Positions 23,819 through 33,140 of a stretch of 64,000 nt of DNA are shown here, in pieces. Source of the DNA: Asticcacaulis biprosthecium C19 (GTDB taxonomy: Bacteria > Pseudomonadota > Alphaproteobacteria > Caulobacterales > Caulobacteraceae); contig NZ_GL883079.1 of NCBI RefSeq assembly GCF_000204015.1, positions 468,283 to 532,282 of the forward strand, read 5' to 3'. The stretch's first letter is position 1; each line of letters opens with the position of its first letter. The notes beneath the pieces are model-generated. The model did not search any database, was not told the DNA's origin, and saw only the letters and a program-made list of their open reading frames with translations. Made by a program: the position numbers and the translations under genes.

Positions 23819-25147
23819 TTGACCCTTCATGCGCGTCTGTTGCTGCTGAGTCGCGACGACGGCTGGCTGCAAGGGTTGAGCCGCGATCTGGACCGGCTGG
23901 GGACGCGCACACTCTCTGCGGAAACACCCGAAGCCGCCTGCGCCGCGCTGGCCGATCTCGGGATTGAAGCCGTGCTGGTCAATGAAACCTGCCAAAGGGA
24001 ATGGCCAGAGGTTCTGGATCAACTGCGCGCAGCCTGTCAGCCGCGACGGATCGCGGCGATCATGATGCGACACGACGATGACTATGTCATTCCGGCGGGT
24101 TGGGACATGGTCTTTACCCGCGATGCCCATCCGCAGCAGATTTCGCTCAGCGTCGAACACCTGGTGCGCGCCTGCGTCGCAGAAGAAGAGTACGACCTCC
24201 GCTGTCAGACGTTTAACAGTGGCGCACAAAGCCTTGATCAACTTATGAAAACTCAACCCAAACTGAGTTTACTGTCGATCGGTCAACCCGACCCGGAGTT
24301 CCTCGCGCTTAGCCACGCCCTGAAGGCCCAGGGCTGTGATGTGGTCGCCGCACTGTCAAGTTACAGCGCTTTCGACTACCTCCACGACAAGGTCTTTGAC
24401 GCCGTATTGTTGTGGGGCAGCGATCAGCCGTCGGAGGCCTTGGCTATCGCTTCGGGCATGCGACGCAATACGCGCCTGTATCATACACCCGTTTTGTTGC
24501 GGCTCAACCGCGTCGTGGAACTCGACCTAGGCGATGCCTATCTGCGCGGCGTCAGTGACATTGCTAACCCCGCCGCCGGCGTCGGTGAAATCGCGGATCG
24601 CCTGGTGCGACTGGCGCGGGTCCATCGCCGCCACCTTACCATCCGCAAGACGCTGGAAGCCATGCGTGGCGAATCGCAGATGGACAAGGGCACAGGACTT
24701 TTCGGCCGCGACCTGTTTGCCGCTCACCTGGCGCGCCTCGCCAGGGGCGCCGTCGACCGCCAGCGCCCGATGTGCATCTGCGTATTGAAGATTGCCGATA
24801 CACCCGACATCGTTCGGGCCCGCCAGAAGAAGATGTTTGACCGCGCTGTGCCGCAGATCGGCTCGATGATCGCGCGGCTTGTCCGCGCCGAAGACACGGG
24901 CGGCCGTTTGTCCAATGACGTCTTTGCCCTGGCCCTGCCCGCCACCACACTGAACTCCGCGCGCAATGTCGCAGAGCGCATCTCAGCGGTGATCGGCTGT
25001 ACCGCTTTCGATTCCGGCCATGGACGCCCACCCTTTGTGGTCGAGTTCGACGTCGGTGTCGCCGAGATGCGCGCAGGCGAACCGGCCGCCGATGTCCTGA
25101 TGCGCGCCGCGGCCGCAGCCGACAGCCGCGACCGCCAAGCGGGCTAG
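23819..25147 (+). CDS. popA: PopA-like c-di-GMP effector (two receiver-like domains and degenerate GGDEF)
   Basis: A 442-residue protein built like PleD/PopA of Caulobacter: a receiver-like domain (1-about 125, VLVNETCQREWPEV in place of the phosphoacceptor region), a second one (about 148-265, DAVLLWGSDQPSEAL) and a GGDEF domain (about 285-440, opening DKGTGLFGRDLFAAHL). The catalytic GG(D/E)EF is replaced by LSNDVF, while an upstream RAED keeps the RxxD product-binding site at the right spacing. That combination fits a c-di-GMP receptor rather than a cyclase. In Caulobacter PopA brings RcdA and CtrA to the ClpXP protease at the cell pole. It starts at TTG with AGAGGAG upstream and its last codons overlap the end of mfd by four bases, tail to tail. 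Confidence 0.72.
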   Translation: MTLHARLLLLSRDDGWLQGLSRDLDRLGTRTLSAETPEAACAALADLGIEAVLVNETCQREWPEVLDQLRAACQPRRIAAIMMRHDDDYVIPAGWDMVFTRDAHPQQISLSVEHLVRACVAEEEYDLRCQTFNSGAQSLDQLMKTQPKLSLLSIGQPDPEFLALSHALKAQGCDVVAALSSYSAFDYLHDKVFDAVLLWGSDQPSEALAIASGMRRNTRLYHTPVLLRLNRVVELDLGDAYLRGVSDIANPAAGVGEIADRLVRLARVHRRHLTIRKTLEAMRGESQMDKGTGLFGRDLFAAHLARLARGAVDRQRPMCICVLKIADTPDIVRARQKKMFDRAVPQIGSMIARLVRAEDTGGRLSNDVFALALPATTLNSARNVAERISAVIGCTAFDSGHGRPPFVVEFDVGVAEMRAGEPAADVLMRAAAAADSRDRQAG

Positions 25148-28100
25148 GCCGCCGCGAGTCGCGCTAGCTCCTTCATGATGATTTCGGCCGCCGCCAAACG
25201 TTGAACGGCCTCCGGCCATTCCCCCCTGACCAGCAGTTTCTGGTCGGGACGCAGCTTCCAGTCATTGGGCCGGCTTTGGATGTTTTTGACCAGACCTATC
25301 GGATTGTTGAACGTGTCATTGCGGAAGGTGACGACTGCTCCCTTGGGGCCGACATCCAGTTTGGCAACATTGGCTTCCCGGCACAAACCTTTGATTCCAA
25401 CCACTTTCAACAGCTGCTCAGCCTCTTGTGGGATGGGGCCGAACCGGTCGATCAGTTCCGACGCAAGGGCTTCCCGATCGGCCAGCTTTTCCGCCTCGGA
25501 TACCCGGCGATACAGGGCCAGACGGATGTTCAGGTCGGGAATATAGGCCTCTGGAATCATGATGGCAGCGCCGGCATTGATTTGTGGCGACCAACTGCGG
25601 TGATCCGACAGGTTCTCATCTGATTTCTGGCGCAACTCGGCGACGGCATCCTCCAACATCTGTTGGTACAGTTCGACCCCGATTTCGCGGATGTGACCCG
25701 ACTGCTCGTGACCGAGCAGATTTCCGCCGCCGCGGATGTCGAGATCGTGGCTGGCGAGTTGGAAGCCAGCCCCCAGATTGTCCAGTGATTGCAACACTTT
25801 AAGACGTTTTTCTGAAGCGACGCTCAAGGTGCGGTGCTGCGGCGTTGTCAGGTAGGCAAAGGCGCGCGTCTTGGACCGCCCGACGCGGCCGCGGATCTGG
25901 TACAACTGGGCCAGGCCGAACATGTCGGCGCGATGGACGATCAGCGTATTGGCGGTTGGCACATCGAGGCCGGATTCGACGATCGTTGTCGACAGCAGGA
26001 CATCGTACTGCCCCTCATAAAAGGCCGTCATGACGTCTTCCAGAGCCGTCGGTGACAACTGACCGTGGCCGATGACAAACCTGATCTCCGGCACCTGAAC
26101 CCGAAGAAAATCAGCTACATCCGGCAGATCGCTGAGACGCGGAACCACGTAATAGGCCTGGCCGCCACGGTATTTTTCGCGCAACAGGGCTTCGCGCAGC
26201 GCCACCGGATCGTATGGCAGCACATAGGTTCGAACGGCAATACGATCGACCGGCGGCGTGGCGATGATCGACATGTCACGAATGCCTGACAGTGCCATCT
26301 GCAATGTGCGCGGGATTGGCGTTGCCGACAGCGCCATCATATGGACATCGGCGCGGAAGGCCTTCAGCTTTTCCTTATGCTTGACCCCGAAATGCTGTTC
26401 TTCGTCGACGATAACCAGGCCCAGGTCCTTGAAGCTGACCTGTTCCGACAGCAACGCATGGGTGCCGATAACGATCTCGATCTCGCCCTTTTTCAGCCCT
26501 TCACGCGTTTCGTCGGCGTCCTTACGCCCAACCAGGCGCGAAAGCTGACGCACGCGCACCGGCCAGCCCTGGAAACGCTGCGTGAAGGTCTTGAAATGCT
26601 GACGCGCCAGGAGCGTCGTCGGGCAAACAATGGCGACCTGGCTGCCGGACATCGCGACCACGAAGGCCGCGCGCAGCGCCACCTCGGTCTTGCCAAAACC
26701 GACGTCGCCACAGATCAGGCGATCCATCGGCTGTCCCTTGGCGAGGTCCTCCAGCACATCCTGGATAGCGTGGAGTTGGTCGTCGGTCTCCTCGTAGGGA
26801 AACTGGGCGCAGAATTCGTCGTACAAGCCCGACGGAGGATCGATCTGAGCCCCCTCACGAAGGGCGCGCGCGGCGGCCAATTGAATCAGGCCATCGGCCA
26901 TCTCGCGCAGCTTTTGCTTGGCCTTGGCCTTGCGGGCCTGCCAACTGGCGGAACCCAGGCGGTCCAGTTGCGCACTGTCACTGTCGGAACCATATCGCGT
27001 CAGCAGGTCGATGTTTTCGACAGGCAGGTACAGTTTCGATTCCGCTGCGTAATGCAGTTCCAGGCAGTCGTGTGGCGCGTCGTTGACACTTAGAGTCTTT
27101 AGCCCTTCATAACGCCCAATGCCGTGTTCGATATGAACCACCAGATCGCCGGGTGACAGCGATGACGCTTCGGCCAAAAAATTCTGTGCCCGTCGGCGCT
27201 TACGCGGGCGAGCTAAACGATCACCTAATATGTCGGTTTCAGAAATGACCGCCAAAGACTCGGTTTCGAAACCGTGGTCCAGCGGCAGGACCGCCCGCTG
27301 GATCGGCTTGGCCTTGGTTCCCGCGACGCCATAGCTTTGCGCATCGACCCAATTGGAAGCGAGGCGCGGACTGGTGAGGCCGTGATCGGCCAACATGGCA
27401 GCCAGTCGGTCCGACGAGCCATCGGTCCACGACGCGAAGATGACGCGCTTGCCCTGTTTGGCGAGTGCCTGCGCGTGATCGGCGACCGTCGTAAAGAGGT
27501 TCACGCTATCGAGCTTTCGCGCTTCCGCGAAATTCCGGCCGGAACGCCCGCCCAGATCGATCGCATCAACCGCTTCCCCTTCAAACGGTTCGAAACGGCG
27601 TACTCTGTGCGCCCCCAAGGCAGCCTTCCATTGGCCGTCATCCAGGTAGAGCCTCTGCGGCGCGATGGCGCGATAGGCCGATCCGCCCTTATCCTTCATC
27701 GCCGCGACGCGCAGTTCGTAGGCGTCCCGCACAGTGTCGGCACGTTCGGCAAAGGCGTTGCCGGCCAGGGCATCGAGCATGACCAGGCTAAGCGGAGGCA
27801 GATAGTCGAAAACACTGTCAAGATGGTCGTAGAACAGGGGCAGCATATGTTCGACGCCCTGACGACGGATGCCGGACGACAGGGCCGCGTAGACCGGATC
27901 ATCACCTGCAGCGCCGAACGCCGCCAGATAACCCTGGCGGAAACGGCTTATGCTGTCCGTATCCATGCGGATCTCCGACACGGCGGTGAAGTTGAGCTGG
28001 CTAATCTGTTTGAGCGACCGTTGGGTTTCCGGATCGAAACTGCGGATCGATTCCAGACTGTCGCCGAAGAAGTCGAGTCGAACCGGTTCATCAGCCGATG

Positions 28101-28629
28101 GCGGAAAGACATCGACCAAGCCGCCACGCACGGCGAATTCGCCGCGCTCAGCCACGGTGGATACTCGGGTATAGCCGTTGTTGACGAAATAGGCGTCCAG
28201 GTCCGTCATGTCGATCGTCAGACCCGGCTTCAGGCTCAGCCGTCCCTGGTCGACAATCGATCGCGGCGGCACCCTCTGGGCCATGGCCGAGGCCGTCGTC
28301 AGAAAAAGAACAGGTTTTTCAGGTCGCTTATCGCGATAAGCTGAGAGTTGCGACAAGGCGTACATGCGTTGGGCGATGACGCCGGGGGTTGGGCTGAGGC
28401 GGTCGTATGGCAGACAATCCCAGGCCGGAAAGCTCAATATGTCCAGTTCGGGCGCGAAGAATTTCAAGGCCTCCGCAACGGCGTTCATGCGCCCGAAATC
28501 GCGGGCAATAAACACACTGACGCCGCCAGCTCTGGCCAGATCCGCCGCCACCAGGCTTTCATAACCTTCAGGGCTGCCGCTCAGGGTCAGCGAAGACGCA
28601 CGTCCGGTAATCTCGCTAAGCGTGGTCAT
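25144..28629 (-). CDS. mfd: Transcription-repair coupling factor
   Basis: A full-length 1161-residue Mfd that removes stalled RNA polymerase and recruits UvrA. The UvrB-like N-terminal part (about 1-330, with FPAWDCLPYDRLSPTPGV) precedes the RNA-polymerase-interaction domain (LSPGDLVVHIEHGIGRYEGL), then the RecG-like motor: Walker A GDVGFGKTEVALRAA (about 638), DEEQHFGVKHKE (about 740), SATPIPRTLQMAL, and the SF2 C-terminal TTIVESGLDVPTANT and YQIRGRVGRS. The TRCF C-terminal domain ends the protein. The ATG overlaps the sdhE stop by four bases; the stop overlaps the popA stop on the other strand. Confidence 0.97.
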   Translation of the reverse strand: MTTLSEITGRASSLTLSGSPEGYESLVAADLARAGGVSVFIARDFGRMNAVAEALKFFAPELDILSFPAWDCLPYDRLSPTPGVIAQRMYALSQLSAYRDKRPEKPVLFLTTASAMAQRVPPRSIVDQGRLSLKPGLTIDMTDLDAYFVNNGYTRVSTVAERGEFAVRGGLVDVFPPSADEPVRLDFFGDSLESIRSFDPETQRSLKQISQLNFTAVSEIRMDTDSISRFRQGYLAAFGAAGDDPVYAALSSGIRRQGVEHMLPLFYDHLDSVFDYLPPLSLVMLDALAGNAFAERADTVRDAYELRVAAMKDKGGSAYRAIAPQRLYLDDGQWKAALGAHRVRRFEPFEGEAVDAIDLGGRSGRNFAEARKLDSVNLFTTVADHAQALAKQGKRVIFASWTDGSSDRLAAMLADHGLTSPRLASNWVDAQSYGVAGTKAKPIQRAVLPLDHGFETESLAVISETDILGDRLARPRKRRRAQNFLAEASSLSPGDLVVHIEHGIGRYEGLKTLSVNDAPHDCLELHYAAESKLYLPVENIDLLTRYGSDSDSAQLDRLGSASWQARKAKAKQKLREMADGLIQLAAARALREGAQIDPPSGLYDEFCAQFPYEETDDQLHAIQDVLEDLAKGQPMDRLICGDVGFGKTEVALRAAFVVAMSGSQVAIVCPTTLLARQHFKTFTQRFQGWPVRVRQLSRLVGRKDADETREGLKKGEIEIVIGTHALLSEQVSFKDLGLVIVDEEQHFGVKHKEKLKAFRADVHMMALSATPIPRTLQMALSGIRDMSIIATPPVDRIAVRTYVLPYDPVALREALLREKYRGGQAYYVVPRLSDLPDVADFLRVQVPEIRFVIGHGQLSPTALEDVMTAFYEGQYDVLLSTTIVESGLDVPTANTLIVHRADMFGLAQLYQIRGRVGRSKTRAFAYLTTPQHRTLSVASEKRLKVLQSLDNLGAGFQLASHDLDIRGGGNLLGHEQSGHIREIGVELYQQMLEDAVAELRQKSDENLSDHRSWSPQINAGAAIMIPEAYIPDLNIRLALYRRVSEAEKLADREALASELIDRFGPIPQEAEQLLKVVGIKGLCREANVAKLDVGPKGAVVTFRNDTFNNPIGLVKNIQSRPNDWKLRPDQKLLVRGEWPEAVQRLAAAEIIMKELARLAAA

Positions 28630-28907
28630 GACTGGATTTTTTTGTAAGCCGTTTTATAAAACTGATTGAGTTGTTTCATGATTTCGGAGTCGAAGTCAGC
28701 CGGAGCCGGTTCACGTTCGATGATCCAGCCGTAAAGGTCATGATCCGGAACTTCCAACAGCACTTCAAAGATATCGAGGTCGGCGTCGCTCATCCGCCCC
28801 AGGTGTTCGTCGGCGAAATGCCCCAGTATGATGTCGGCTTCCTTGAAGCCGCGGCGCCAGGCGCGAAAGGACAGTTTCTTCAGGCGGGCTTCACGCGCTT
28901 CGCTCAC
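28626..28907 (-). CDS. sdhE: Succinate dehydrogenase assembly factor (SdhE/Sdh5 family)
   Basis: About 93 residues. The family motif RRGFKEAD (R-G-x-x-E) is in KLSFRAWRRGFKEADIILG, followed by LDIFEVLLEVPDHDLYGWI, the helical remainder. It aids covalent attachment of FAD to the succinate dehydrogenase flavoprotein. A GTG at 28905-28907 is chosen because AAGGA lies 9 bases upstream; the longer ATG at 28949 would leave only about 20 bases to the divergent recG start and has no clear ribosome site. With the shorter start, a TATATTG box upstream could serve as a -10 element. It is translationally coupled to mfd (ATGA). In many alphaproteobacteria recG-sdhE-mfd occur together. Confidence 0.85.
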   Translation of the reverse strand: MSEAREARLKKLSFRAWRRGFKEADIILGHFADEHLGRMSDADLDIFEVLLEVPDHDLYGWIIEREPAPADFDSEIMKQLNQFYKTAYKKIQS

Positions 28908-28969
28908 GGCGGCAGGTCCTTGTATATTGAGGGCCTTCTCATAAAGCATTTTTGGTGCTTGATAAGCCC

Positions 28970-31036
28970 ATGCGTCCGGAAATTTTATTCCCCTACTATG
29001 CCGATGTTACGACCCTGAAGGGCGTCGGCCCCAAACTGGCGCCTGTTCTGGCCCAGCATGTGGGTAGCCATATCCGCGACTTGGCGTTTTTCCTGCCATC
29101 CGGCGTGATCAAGCGGCCTCTGGTGCCGTTGAACCGCGCGCGAATCGGTGAGGTCCAGACCGTGGCGGTGACGATCGCGGGCTATCCCCCGGCGCCGGCC
29201 AAGGGACCGCAGCGAATCGAGACCGTCGACGACACGACCCGGCTGACCCTGGTCTATTTCCACCGCATCCGTGGATTTGAAACCCAGCACCCGGTCGGCT
29301 CCAAACGGCTGATCAGCGGAAAGCTGGAAAGCTTCAATAACCAGTTGCAGATGCCGCATCCGGACTACCTTGTCGATGAGGCCCGCGCTGCCGAAATCCC
29401 GGCCTGCGAACCGGTGTATCCGGCGACACTCGACCTCGGGTCGCGCACCTTGCGTAAGCTGGTGCAGGGCGCGCTCTCTATCACGCCGGAACTGCCGGAA
29501 TGGCTGGATTTGGCTATGGTCGACAAATACTTATGGCCGTCCTTTCATGCGGCCTTGGCCGCGGCACATACGCCCTTGAGCGAACTCGACCTGGATCCCG
29601 ATGCCAAACCGCGCCAACGCCTGGCCTATGACGAAGCCTTGGCACACCAACTCGCACTGAAAGCACGTAAACAGTTCCGTCAGAATACCCCGTCCCGCGT
29701 GATCGATCGCCACGCCTGGGCCGACAGGGCCCTGACGACCCTGCCCTTTGCCATGACGGGTGCCCAAGTCCGCGCCCTAGCCGATATCCGCGGCGATCTG
29801 CGGTCCGGACATCGTATGAATCGGCTGGTCCAGGGCGATGTCGGTGCCGGTAAGACCCTGGTCGCCCTGATGGCAATGATCGATGTCGCAGAAGACGGTT
29901 TGCAAAGTGTCCTGATGGCGCCGACCGAAATCCTGGCCCGTCAGCATTTTGAAAAAAGTCATTCAATTCTGGAGGCTCTGGGTATTTCTTCGACCATTAT
30001 GACCGGTCGTGACAAAGGCAAGGAGCGTGACCGAAAGCGCGCTGCGGTGGCCTCGGGTGAGGCTCAGGTGGTCTTCGGTACCCATGCCGTCTTCCAGGAA
30101 GGCGTCGATTTCCACAGCCTGCAACTGGCCGTCATTGACGAACAACATCGCTTCGGCGTCGGCCAGCGTCAGAAGCTGTTTTCCAAGGGCGAAGCTGTCC
30201 ATTACCTCTCCATGTCGGCCACGCCGATCCCGCGTACCCTTGCCCTGACCCAGTACGGTGAAGCGGATCTCAGTATTTTGGACGAGAAGCCGGCCGGGCG
30301 TCAGCCCATCCATACCGCTGTGGTGCCGCGCGCGCGCCTGGCCGATGTCATGCATCGCCTGAAAGGGGCGCTGGCTGACGGTCAACAGGCCTACTGGGTC
30401 TGCCCCCTCGTTGAGGACACCGCCGAGTCTGATCTGATCGCGGCCGAGAAACGGCACGAAGAACTGCAGGAAGCCCTGGGCATCGAAGTCGGCCTGGTGC
30501 ATGGCCGCATGCCATCGGAAACCAAAGACAACGTCGTCACACGATTTGCCGCCGGCGAACTACGGGTGCTGTGCGCTACGACCGTCGTCGAGGTCGGAAT
30601 CGATGTCCCGACCGCGTCGATCATTATCATCGAGCAGGCCGAGCGTTTCGGATTGGCCCAACTGCATCAGTTGCGCGGCCGCGTCGGCCGCGGCGCCGCG
30701 AAAAGCGCCTGTATCCTGCTGTACGATTCGCCCCTGTCCAAGAACGCCAAGGCGCGCCTGGAACTGTTGCGTGACACCGAGGACGGCTTCAAAATTGCCG
30801 AGATGGACTGGAAGCTGCGTGGCGAAGGTGACATCCTGGGCGCCAAGCAATCTGGGTTCCCGGACTACAGGTTCGTCGACCCTGTGCGTCACACAGCGCT
30901 GATTGCCCTGGCGGCACGCGAAGCCGTTTACATTCTACATCAAGGTGACGCACTCCCTGCGCCGCGACGTAAGGCGATCGAGGTATTAAAACAACTGTTC
31001 GACTGGCGGGCTGACGTCGCCGACAAGCAGGATTGA
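28970..31036 (+). CDS. recG: ATP-dependent DNA helicase RecG
   Basis: A 688-residue branch-migration helicase that reverses stalled forks. The N-terminal wedge domain (about 1-200) includes VTTLKGVGPKLAPVLA and the OB fold. Motor motifs: GDVGAGKTLVALMAM (Walker A, about 289), DEQHRFGVGQRQ (about 389), SMSATPIPRTLALT, then domain 2 with VEVGIDVPTASIIIIEQAER and LRGRVGRGAAKS. The ATG at 28970 (MRPEILFPYYAD) is preferred; TTG/GTG at 28952-28955 would add six residues. No strong ribosome site is seen, so initiation may be weak or leaderless. Divergent from sdhE-mfd, convergent with the DUF3089 gene, six bases apart. Confidence 0.95.
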   Translation: MRPEILFPYYADVTTLKGVGPKLAPVLAQHVGSHIRDLAFFLPSGVIKRPLVPLNRARIGEVQTVAVTIAGYPPAPAKGPQRIETVDDTTRLTLVYFHRIRGFETQHPVGSKRLISGKLESFNNQLQMPHPDYLVDEARAAEIPACEPVYPATLDLGSRTLRKLVQGALSITPELPEWLDLAMVDKYLWPSFHAALAAAHTPLSELDLDPDAKPRQRLAYDEALAHQLALKARKQFRQNTPSRVIDRHAWADRALTTLPFAMTGAQVRALADIRGDLRSGHRMNRLVQGDVGAGKTLVALMAMIDVAEDGLQSVLMAPTEILARQHFEKSHSILEALGISSTIMTGRDKGKERDRKRAAVASGEAQVVFGTHAVFQEGVDFHSLQLAVIDEQHRFGVGQRQKLFSKGEAVHYLSMSATPIPRTLALTQYGEADLSILDEKPAGRQPIHTAVVPRARLADVMHRLKGALADGQQAYWVCPLVEDTAESDLIAAEKRHEELQEALGIEVGLVHGRMPSETKDNVVTRFAAGELRVLCATTVVEVGIDVPTASIIIIEQAERFGLAQLHQLRGRVGRGAAKSACILLYDSPLSKNAKARLELLRDTEDGFKIAEMDWKLRGEGDILGAKQSGFPDYRFVDPVRHTALIALAAREAVYILHQGDALPAPRRKAIEVLKQLFDWRADVADKQD

Positions 31037-31042
31037 TCAGGG

Positions 31043-32164
31043 CTACACGTTGCGGAACGCCGTCCAGCGCACCTGAAAATCTTCCTGAAGATCTCCGTAG
31101 AAAAGATTGTAAAAATTCACCTTTCTGCGATCCTCCCACGTCCCCGCATCGTTGAACGACGGCGATCCCGGTTTGTCGACGACCAAAACGCCACGCACAC
31201 AGCGCGCGGCGACCTTGCGTGGAATCAATGCCGGTTCCACCCCCCATTCCAGGCCCGTGGCGTTGGTCGCGCCCAGCGAAATCTTGGCTTCGGCGGCCTC
31301 TTCACTGACTCCCCCCAGGATCGGATTGACGCAAATCGCCTTCTGAGCGTTCAGCGGTTCCAACCGGTCGCCTTCCCAGTAGACGGCCTTTTGCTGGCGT
31401 TGCAAAGCCTTGTCCGGTCGGTTGGCTTCAACGCTGAGATAACTCAGGGCGCAACCGACCTGGCTCCGCGACAGGCAGGCCGGGAAGAACAGTCCCTCGG
31501 TGCCGAACTGGCGCTCGGGCACAGACACTTCCAGCAGATAGGCCGCGACCAGTTGGCTTTTCAACTCGGGATCGGACGCCACCACGTCACGCAGCAATCG
31601 CTCGGCCATCAGACCGCCCTGCTCGACCCCGACAACGACAAACCCCCGCCCGCCCTTGCGCTTGGTTAGGAACACGCGGAATGCCGCTTCGACGTCGCGA
31701 TAGGCGAATTGCCGCGCCTCGCGAGCATCTTCGCGCAGCGTCAGTTGGGTATAGAGGCTCGCCTGGCGATATTTGGGCGCGTAAACATTGCCCATGATGG
31801 AAAAGGGGGCCGCGTAGTTCGGCAGGTGGATGCGATGGACGTCCTCGTCAATCCCCTTGCTGTCGATCCGCCCAAGCCAGTCGCGACCGCCATTGAAGGT
31901 CGTGCCGTGAACGAAGAAGACGTCGACCTTGCGCGGATCTGCATAATAACCCGCTATTTGTGGATTGAGGTACCACGCCGCCGGCTTGGCATAGTCGGGT
32001 GCCCTCGGCGGACTATAGACCTGGAAGGGAATCTTGGGGTCGAGGTAGTTGCGGTGAATATCGTTCTGCAGATACATCCAGGTCAAGGTGACGAAGGCGC
32101 CGATCAGCGCCCCGATCACCAGGCTCAGCCTGCGCTTTTTCAGAATCTGCGTCCACATACTCAT
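31043..32164 (-). CDS. DUF3089 alpha/beta-hydrolase-like membrane-anchored protein
   Basis: A 373-residue protein with one N-terminal helix (about 13-32, RLSLVIGALIGAFVTLTWMY) and a DUF3089 domain: VDVFFVHGTTFNGGRDW, the block LPNYAAPF, RKGGRGFVVVGVEQGGLMAERL and AAYLLEVSVPERQFG. DUF3089 proteins resemble lipases, with a G-x-S-x-G nucleophile elbow. Here the elbow reads GVEQG: the serine is replaced by glutamate, so classical serine hydrolase chemistry is not expected. Cys pairs (PACLSRSQVGC, AICVNP, RCVRG) suggest disulphides and a periplasmic location. No function is known. It is convergent with recG and followed after 49 bases by the acyltransferase gene upstream of it. Confidence 0.75.
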   Translation of the reverse strand: MSMWTQILKKRRLSLVIGALIGAFVTLTWMYLQNDIHRNYLDPKIPFQVYSPPRAPDYAKPAAWYLNPQIAGYYADPRKVDVFFVHGTTFNGGRDWLGRIDSKGIDEDVHRIHLPNYAAPFSIMGNVYAPKYRQASLYTQLTLREDAREARQFAYRDVEAAFRVFLTKRKGGRGFVVVGVEQGGLMAERLLRDVVASDPELKSQLVAAYLLEVSVPERQFGTEGLFFPACLSRSQVGCALSYLSVEANRPDKALQRQQKAVYWEGDRLEPLNAQKAICVNPILGGVSEEAAEAKISLGATNATGLEWGVEPALIPRKVAARCVRGVLVVDKPGSPSFNDAGTWEDRRKVNFYNLFYGDLQEDFQVRWTAFRNV

Positions 32165-32213
32165 CTGGTCGGCAACCTAAGCTCCGCGGATGGGATTGAA
32201 CAGATTGGCGGCT

Positions 32214-33140
32214 TCAATTTTTGTGACCCGGCGTTTCCGGCTTATAGGCGTCATTCGGCCAGCGTTTGTGCACCCAGAACCATTCTTCGGGCCGAGAGCG
32301 CACGGCCGACTCGATAAACGCGCTGACCTTGCACACCGTGGCGTCGATGTCTTCGGACTTGCGGCCGGTATCAACCACGTCGATCGGATCGCACACCGTC
32401 ACCTTGAAGCGCCCTGCGCCGGTCCGTTCCACCGTCATCGGTTGCAAAACCGTGCCGAACCGCATAGCCAATCGCGTCGGCCCGGGGGCCGTATCGACTG
32501 GCCGGCTGAAGAAAGGCGTCGAAACGCCGCGGTTGAACTTCTGGTCGTTCATCAACGCCACAGACTCACCGCGCGCCATCCCGGCCAGTAATTCTTTCGC
32601 GCCGTCGCCGCCCTTGGGCGCGAACAGACGCGTGCCATAACGTTCCCGGGCTTTGCGCCAGCGAGCATCGACGTAGGGGTTGTTGGCGGCGCGATACGTC
32701 ATCTGGCAGATCACGCCGGATTCATTGATGACCGACGGCATGATTTCCCAGTTGGCGAAGTGCCCGGAAATGAAGACAACAGGTGTTCCCGACGTCTCGA
32801 TCTCGTCAAGTCGTTCGGCGTTTTCAACGACGATTCGACCATTGGCTACGGTGATGCGGTCCATCATGGCGATCTCGGCGAAGGTGCGGCCCAGATTGTC
32901 CCACTGCGCTCTCGATACCCGCGCCTTCCAGGCGCCGTCTTTTTCCGGAAACGCCAGATCGAGGTTGCGGTTGACGACCTTCTGAACCGGAGATATCGGC
33001 CCCAGCGCCTTCAACAGGCCCGCGCCGAGATCCGACGCGACGTCGACCGGAAACATCCGCAACAATCCGACGGTCGCGTCGAAGGCAATCGCCTCGAATC
33101 GCCACATCAGGTCCTGCCAGAAACCAACCTTATCGCTCAT
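32214..33140 (-). CDS. Lysophospholipid/lauroyl-type acyltransferase (LpxL/HtrB family)
   Basis: A 308-residue peripheral membrane acyltransferase. The catalytic motif H-x4-D/E is in VVFISGHFANWEIMPS (His about 123, Glu about 128). Supporting blocks are WDNLGRTFAEI, the family entry helix, YGTRLFAPKGGDGAKEL, and the tail RPEEWFWVHKRWPN, the R-P-E-x-W-x-W-x-H-x-R-W signature of lipid A late acyltransferases. It probably adds a secondary acyl chain to lipid A or a related lipid. Its ATG overlaps the glycosyltransferase stop (ATGA), so both act in the same envelope pathway. Whether it is LpxL, LpxM or another branch cannot be told. Confidence 0.85.
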   Translation of the reverse strand: MSDKVGFWQDLMWRFEAIAFDATVGLLRMFPVDVASDLGAGLLKALGPISPVQKVVNRNLDLAFPEKDGAWKARVSRAQWDNLGRTFAEIAMMDRITVANGRIVVENAERLDEIETSGTPVVFISGHFANWEIMPSVINESGVICQMTYRAANNPYVDARWRKARERYGTRLFAPKGGDGAKELLAGMARGESVALMNDQKFNRGVSTPFFSRPVDTAPGPTRLAMRFGTVLQPMTVERTGAGRFKVTVCDPIDVVDTGRKSEDIDATVCKVSAFIESAVRSRPEEWFWVHKRWPNDAYKPETPGHKN

